Below are positions 10,601 through 15,051 of a DNA stretch of 15,051 bases, one piece after another. The stretch is from Conidiobolus incongruus B7586 (lineage: Eukaryota; Entomophthoromycota; Entomophthoromycetes; Entomophthorales; Conidiobolaceae). Each line of letters starts with the position of its first letter. Position 1 is the stretch's first letter. The stretch is taken from positions 1-15,051 of the forward strand of contig JNEM01013484.1 in assembly GCA_000697335.1 (NCBI GenBank), in the 5' to 3' direction. Both the position numbers and the translations under genes were made by a program. Under the pieces are notes generated by a model. That model was not told where the DNA came from, did not search any database, and saw only the letters and a list, made by a program, of their open reading frames with translations.

Positions 10601-10723
10601 GAGAGCTTTTAATTAATTGTTAAAACTTTTATATCTTTTAAAGTTTTAGACTCTTATCCTCTTTTGCCTGGCTTACTGCTACAATACTACTACTACCACC
10701 TCCTCTTATTAATTTATAGTAAT

Positions 10724-11041
10724 ATGGATACAAACTGGTGTACTGTTTGCGACCAACATATCGACTACCGCAACTCTACGCTGTACTGCAGTCCGCAGTG
10801 TAGAGAGCGTGATTCGAGTCCCAATACTTCCCCTAGTGTTTCTTTTGCCACAAACTCCGTTACTCTATCTCCTCTAACGAAATCTCCTTCCTCCTATTCC
10901 TCAACTCAAGTATCTCCCCATTTCCGTTATTCATCTGTTAACAAACTGTCACCTCCTGAATTGAGTTTAGGTCGTGCTAGAATTGAGAGTGGGATGGGAC
11001 AGGAAACGACCCATCTGTTACTTTCTAATCGATTCTCATAA
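10724..11041 (+). CDS. Ecl1-family zinc-binding lifespan regulator-like protein
   Basis: A 105-residue protein opening MDTNWCTVCD. Four cysteines, C6, C9, C22 and C26 (CxxC-x12-CxxxC), form the zinc-binding N-terminus of the fungal Ecl1/Ecl2/Ecl3 family, whose known S. pombe members are about 80 residues and extend chronological lifespan and respond to nutrient and stress signals. The rest is predicted to be disordered and Ser/Thr/Pro-rich, with seven Ser-Pro pairs (S23, S32, S36, S49, S54, S64, S76) and a KLSPPELSLG segment at 74-83, typical of family tails. There is no membrane segment or signal peptide. The ATG at 10724 was chosen because the open frame extends upstream only to a TTG with no ATG, and the start has A at -3 and G at +4. 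The frame runs to TAA without an intron. It converges with the CENP-B-like gene downstream. The family call is from the cysteine pattern and overall form, without a database search. Confidence 0.82.
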   Translation: MDTNWCTVCDQHIDYRNSTLYCSPQCRERDSSPNTSPSVSFATNSVTLSPLTKSPSSYSSTQVSPHFRYSSVNKLSPPELSLGRARIESGMGQETTHLLLSNRFS

Positions 11042-11185
11042 TATTTCCCCATTTAAATCATCATGATCCAATTTTATTCTAACCTGTTGAATTAACAACG
11101 ACTATTAACTCCATCTATCGCAAACAAAATGAACTAACAAAAACTGAACTCTCCTTCACCAACAAAAATAACTTTTTGTATGTAA

Positions 11186-11191
11186 AATAAA
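11186..11191 (+). terminator. Candidate poly(A) signal of the Ecl1-like gene
   Basis: AATAAA in the 3' flank. In AT-rich DNA this hexamer is common by chance, so the placement is only plausible. A possible 3'-UTR intron (GTATGT at 11178, CTAAC at 11193, TAG at 11249-11251) would overlap it, and the two readings compete. Confidence 0.25.
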
Positions 11192-11949
11192 ACTAACCCC
11201 TTTGCGTTTCCCTCCACATACTTACATACATAATTACCTAAGTTATTTTAGGACTAGTGTTTCAAACTCAATCTACTCAACTCAACAATTGATCAAACTA
11301 GGTGATTTAATTTTGAAATCTAATACTATTATTCCAAATTTAATTTGATTTTCAATCTAATTCCATTTAACTTTAATATTCATTAAATGGAAGAGAATAA
11401 TTGAAAACTGTGATATGATTATGAAATCATTCAATGTATAGTGTATAGTTATTGAATAAGATATTATTCAAACATAAGAAACAAAAGTTGAATACTAGAA
11501 TCTTCATTATCACACTATTTCAGGTGTATCACTAAATCTACTTATGACTGTTTCAAAATTTTGAATAATTGGATTAGTCGATTAAATCATTAATATTTAT
11601 TCAAATTTCAAATTAATCAAACAAAAAAAAATGCAAGGTTGATTTCATCATTATGAAATAGTATTGTACAACTTGAAAGTATCCTCCAATCAAATTCTAT
11701 AACTATGAAAACCAAGAGAAGGAAATGTAGTAAGCCAAGCAAGGATCGGGGGAAATTATTCATTTATCTCTATTTAGAATGCAATTTAAATGACGTTTTA
11801 TTTAATAAAAACAAAAAAAATCCTCAATTACTATTGAATTAAAAAATGACCTAAAAATTAGGGCTATTCATTTAAATTTATTTTTATTAGAGTCATATTT
11901 TATTAATTTCCGTAAAAGTTTATCATTGAGTAAGTGGTATTGGATAACT

Positions 11950-11955
11950 TTTATT
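11950..11955 (-). terminator. Candidate poly(A) signal of the CENP-B-like gene
   Basis: AATAAA on the minus strand about 70 bases past the stop codon. The distance suits a fungal 3' UTR, but the motif is weak evidence in this base composition. Confidence 0.3.
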
Positions 11956-12026
11956 AATAAATTAATCAATGATAATTGGTTAATGATATTTTTAATATTG
12001 ATAGTTATAGTAAGTTAGTCAAGTTG

Positions 12027-13283
12027 TTAAATATCAATTTGATTAATGATACGATCCAGAGTGCCCAAATCTTCGACATTGAGACCTGGTTGAGTCTTCA
12101 AATAATCAATCAGATTTTTACCCTCTTGAACGGTATTTCTTAATCTTACTAAATTGATCAGTTTGAGGATAGTGGCCCTTTCTTGTTCATTGATACCTCC
12201 TGTCATTTCGAAATAGTTTAGGAATTCGACTCCTTGCTGGATTACTTTGGGAAGATTATGATAGTGATTCATCATGCCATTGTCTTCCATTACTTCGTTG
12301 GATTGATGATACACTTCAGGCTTGCTATCATTAGGTGTGTTGATATTTGAAGAATTCATAACGGGAGTGGGACGAATGTTCTTGTATCCAGTATTGTCAT
12401 TTAATCCGTTAGGTGGGAGATTGATAGGAATAGCAGAAGCGGGAGGAGCAGCGGGCTGGGACTGTTGCATAACAGGCTGCAGATAACTCGATTCATCATT
12501 AGGCATTTCGGAATGGTTTTCCATCATAATAATTGGGAGATTGCCTTCCTCTTGATTGTATTGATATCGACTGCGCTTGTAATAAGATTTTTTGAATCCA
12601 TACCTCTTTTTGAATCCTTCAACCCATTGGTTGGAAAAGTTGACCGCATCTTTCTCAATTCCAAACTTGGATTTGAGTTCGTTGGCCTTTTCTCTCACTT
12701 CTTTATCAGTGGGTTTTGCATTGATATCCTTTCTCTCTTGATACCATTTTGCAAGTTCGGCTTCTAATTCTGGAAATACCAACTCTGACACATTATTGGT
12801 CATTTGGTTATTATTATTATTATTCGCTGTTGTATTAGAATTATTATTCACAACATGAGCGCTATTACCATTTACATCATTCTGATTGGAATCTAAATTG
12901 AGCCACTTAGCTCTCTCTTTTAAAATCCTAGAAATAGTATACTGCTGAGTGTTGAAAATTTGAGCGAGTTCACCTTGACGTAATTTAGGATTATTTAAAT
13001 GGAATATACAAACTTCACGTTTTTGTTCATTGGTTAACCTCTGAAATTTAGGTTGTTCAATATTATTATTAATTTGTTGATTGGAAACCTCAGTATTTTC
13101 AAATTGTAAACCTATGTTATTCTGCGTAGTTTGAAAATTAGTCTGTTGATTGGCATTTTCTTGAGCTGTATTTTCTAAAGGATTCGCATGTTCGAAGGAC
13201 TCCATCTGAATGGTGGTCTGTGTAGGTAATACCAGCGAGTTTTGTTCATTAGCCAGGGGCATTGAGGTGAAAGCTTCTGACAT
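12027..13283 (-). CDS. CENP-B-type helix-turn-helix DNA-binding protein
   Basis: An uninterrupted 418-residue frame starting with an ATG that has A at -3. Residues 1-79 are Gln/Asn-rich. Residues about 82-128 (RLTNEQKREVC... to ...ERAKWL) form the first helix-turn-helix of the CENP-B/pogo type. A linker with Asn runs (146-164) follows. Residues about 170-236 match the second CENPB/Tc5-type HTH, ending in a basic patch (KKRYGFKKSYYKRSR, 225-239) that may also serve nuclear import. A Pro/Gln/Met-rich stretch spans about 250-340, and residues about 343-418 look helical and may mediate dimerisation. The DDE transposase domain that follows these HTHs in pogo transposons is absent, so this is most likely a host DNA-binding protein, either a transcription factor like yeast Pdc2 or a chromatin protein like S. 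pombe Abp1/Cbh1. Which role it has cannot be told from sequence. Confidence 0.85.
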   Translation of the reverse strand: MSEAFTSMPLANEQNSLVLPTQTTIQMESFEHANPLENTAQENANQQTNFQTTQNNIGLQFENTEVSNQQINNNIEQPKFQRLTNEQKREVCIFHLNNPKLRQGELAQIFNTQQYTISRILKERAKWLNLDSNQNDVNGNSAHVVNNNSNTTANNNNNNQMTNNVSELVFPELEAELAKWYQERKDINAKPTDKEVREKANELKSKFGIEKDAVNFSNQWVEGFKKRYGFKKSYYKRSRYQYNQEEGNLPIIMMENHSEMPNDESSYLQPVMQQSQPAAPPASAIPINLPPNGLNDNTGYKNIRPTPVMNSSNINTPNDSKPEVYHQSNEVMEDNGMMNHYHNLPKVIQQGVEFLNYFEMTGGINEQERATILKLINLVRLRNTVQEGKNLIDYLKTQPGLNVEDLGTLDRIINQIDI

Positions 13284-13645
13284 TTTTGCAATAAGTAAAC
13301 TACAAATAAAGAATAATTACGGTATTTAGATAAGGGAATATAAAATTGAAATAAAACAACTAAAAAAATAAAAATTAGTCAATCATTAATTAAATCAAGT
13401 GGATAATTAAAAGTATCATTATAAAAGTATATTAAATGCAATAATAAACGAAAGAGGACAACAACTTCTAATGATAATAAATGAGTATGATACATTATAA
13501 TCAAAAAAAATAATAACGTAATCAACTTTATAATAATAGCAGTCTTTTCATTCCAATATGCTCACTTTTAAAATTTCAATTTTATGTAATATCATATCAC
13601 CAAAAACATACCCAAATTATGTAAAAATTTGATGCATTGCAAAAT

Positions 13646-13665
13646 GGGAATGCAAATCATTTCCC
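13646..13665. promoter_or_regulatory. Imperfect palindrome upstream of the CENP-B-like gene
   Basis: GGGAATG and CATTTCCC form inverted arms around a short CAAAT centre, with one base of slippage, about 365 bases upstream of the start codon. G and C triplets are rare in this stretch, so the site stands out. It could be a protein-binding site; no known factor is assigned. Confidence 0.25.
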
Positions 13666-14917
13666 TAATGATTAATAAATTAGTTTAGAATTCAAACCTT
13701 TTAATTTTAAAAATTATGGGAATGAAATTATTAAAAATTTCAAAAAATGCAGTTTTATTTAAATTAATTTCTAATTTGATTGGTTTATACAAATTTTTAT
13801 GCATTTTAGAATATTCTTTTGATTAATTACGGTGAATTATTGCATTTTAAACAGGATTATGAGAATTTTTTAATTAAATTAAATAATTTCAGTTATTTTT
13901 TAAAAAAAAAATATTAAATTCAAAATAGTTAAACCATTAAAAAGTAAAATTAAATTAATTTTATATTAATATATTTATCAGTAACTTAAGATGAAATTAA
14001 TATATCATCTTCGAATTAATAATTTAACAAATATTAATATAAATTTTTCAATCTAAATTATTGATAAATTATTTGAATTTTTTTTCAATCTTAAATAATT
14101 TTAAATTGCACACTCTAAACTTAGTTTTTAATCAAACAGAATTTAAAAATTATATATTTTATTATTATTATTGGGTGAAACCAAAATATAAAATTACTAT
14201 TAATAACTAAATTAATCATTATTATAAAAAATATTGATAGTTATCAATTTTTTTGATTAGAATAAATTCTATAATTATTAGTTAATTATTAGGATTTTAT
14301 ATTTCTTTTTTATCATTATCAAAATTAACTAAAAGCTTATATAGCTTGATAATGGTTAAAGGGGTAATTTGTGTTACAACTATATTTATACATAATCATT
14401 AAAGTTGAGTAGATTTTCAAATATCAGAAATTATATTAATTATTATTTAAATTAAAAAATCTAAAACAGCTAATTTTAATAAATTAATTAAAAAAAATAA
14501 TATAATGATATATAATTATGTTTAAAATAGTATCACCCCAATAAAAATATTTTTGTTGAACAAATATTCAATATGCATAGTCCGATTTTTATTAACGGAT
14601 TCAATTTCAAGATCATAAAATAGTTTGTTTCATATTGTAATCAAGTTAATAAACAAATTAATATTAACAAAATATAAGTTAATATATTGAATTTTATAGA
14701 TTATTAATACTAAAAATAACATAGCTTTAATTGTAAATCATAATGTAACAAACAATACCTGCCAATTCATTATTAGTTTGATATATTATTGTATATTTAA
14801 TAATTCAATATTATCTTAAATTTAAAAAAATAGGAAATTTTTTAATTTCTGATTTTTGAAACATGTTATTAGTTTTGAATAAACAAATATATATAAAATA
14901 AATAAAAAAATAAATAT

Positions 14918-14954
14918 CTTTAAAATAAATAAATAAATATATATATATATATAA
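14918..14954. repeat. AAAT and (TA)n simple repeats
   Basis: AATA/AAAT tetranucleotide units run into an alternating TA stretch of about nine units. Simple tandem repeats in spacer DNA. Confidence 0.6.
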
Positions 14955-15051
14955 TAACTTTTTAAAATTGGTTGTTTAATTTAGTTAAGCTTAAACCAAA
15001 TTATAATGACCAAAAGTTTTTTTAATATTAGTAAAACTTAACTATAAATCT

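Larger units (their letters stand above)
9940..10723 (+). promoter_or_regulatory. Promoter and 5' leader region of the Ecl1-like gene
   Basis: Base composition shifts here from almost pure AT to mixed sequence with G-rich and C-rich patches, which is how promoter regions of this genome seem to stand out. The stretch holds CCAAT-box cores in both orientations (10129-10133, 10306-10310, 10334-10338, 10408-10412, 10509-10513), two AGGGG stress-type elements (10322-10326, 10388-10392) and a TATA box at 10596-10600. The leader between TATA and the start codon contains no ATG and becomes pyrimidine-rich with CTACTACTACCACCTCCTCTT-like sequence. Factor binding is inferred from consensus only. Confidence 0.6.
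11042..12026. other. Convergent intergenic region
   Basis: About 1 kb between the 3' ends of the two host genes. It should hold both 3' UTRs and polyadenylation regions. Candidate AATAAA signals are at 11186-11191 on the + strand (about 145 bases after the Ecl1-like stop) and at 11950-11955 on the - strand (about 70 bases after the CENP-B-like stop). A G-rich patch at 11732-11756 and a small ATG open frame of 45 codons at 11705-11842 are the only other structures; neither is supported enough to call a gene. Confidence 0.5.
13284..15051. other. AT-rich upstream region of the CENP-B-like gene
   Basis: No gene is seen on either strand. The first few hundred bases should contain the promoter and leader of the minus-strand gene; the leader has no upstream ATG within about 95 bases of the start codon. 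A patch near 13630-13850 carries repeated TGCA words and an imperfect palindrome. The remainder to 15051 is AT-rich spacer with simple repeats near 14890-14955. Confidence 0.55.

Noticed and set aside
10664-10723. Upstream in-frame extension of the Ecl1-like protein
   Set aside because: The extension begins at a TTG and reads as Leu/Tyr-rich leader sequence made by CTN and TAC repeats. The ATG at 10724 puts the first cysteine at residue 6, as in the Ecl1 family.
12465-12767. Open frame opposite the CENP-B-like gene
   Set aside because: It begins at a TTG, lies wholly within the strongly supported minus-strand coding region, and has no recognisable motif; it is a shadow frame.
1-15051. Possible centromere, prompted by AT-richness and the CENP-B-like gene
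   Set aside because: A gene for a CENP-B-type protein says nothing about where centromeres lie, no satellite array or CENP-B-box-like repeat is present, and two apparently active genes lie in the window.

Overview
The window looks like a nuclear segment of a fungal genome with very AT-rich intergenic DNA. Two host genes support a fungus: a short protein with the N-terminal CxxC...CxxxC zinc site and Ser/Pro-rich tail of the fungal Ecl1 lifespan-factor family, and a protein with two successive helix-turn-helix domains of the CENP-B type and Asn/Gln-rich linkers. The A+T-rich background and asparagine runs suggest a low-GC lineage, but the sequence does not fix the phylum or species.

Layout. 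Positions 1-545 are gene-free AT-rich DNA. Positions 551-6264 are one old Ty3/gypsy LTR retrotransposon of the chromovirus type, with two LTRs of about 0.4 kb, a 5-bp target duplication (ATATT), a primer-binding site, a polypurine tract and recognisable protease, reverse transcriptase, RNase H, integrase and chromodomain relics. It is heavily decayed with many breaks. Its two LTRs differ almost only by transitions, which points to C-to-T hypermutation of the RIP kind or a similar process. Positions 6270-about 9940 are gene-poor AT-rich DNA with simple repeats and no recognisable gene.

From about 9940 the base composition becomes visibly less AT-rich. This marks the promoter region (9940-10723) of the Ecl1-like gene (10724-11041, + strand), with several CCAAT boxes, two AGGGG elements and a TATA box. 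About 1 kb of intergenic DNA follows, then the convergent CENP-B-like gene (12027-13283, - strand), whose upstream region runs AT-rich to the end of the window.

The two host genes point at each other and share the space between them as 3' flank; there is no sign that they work in one pathway. No tRNA, rRNA, CRISPR array or clear novel multi-gene system was found. The points most worth a second look are the hypermutated chromovirus with intact boundaries, the CENP-B-type DNA-binding protein that lacks a transposase catalytic domain, and the promoter architecture of the Ecl1-like gene.
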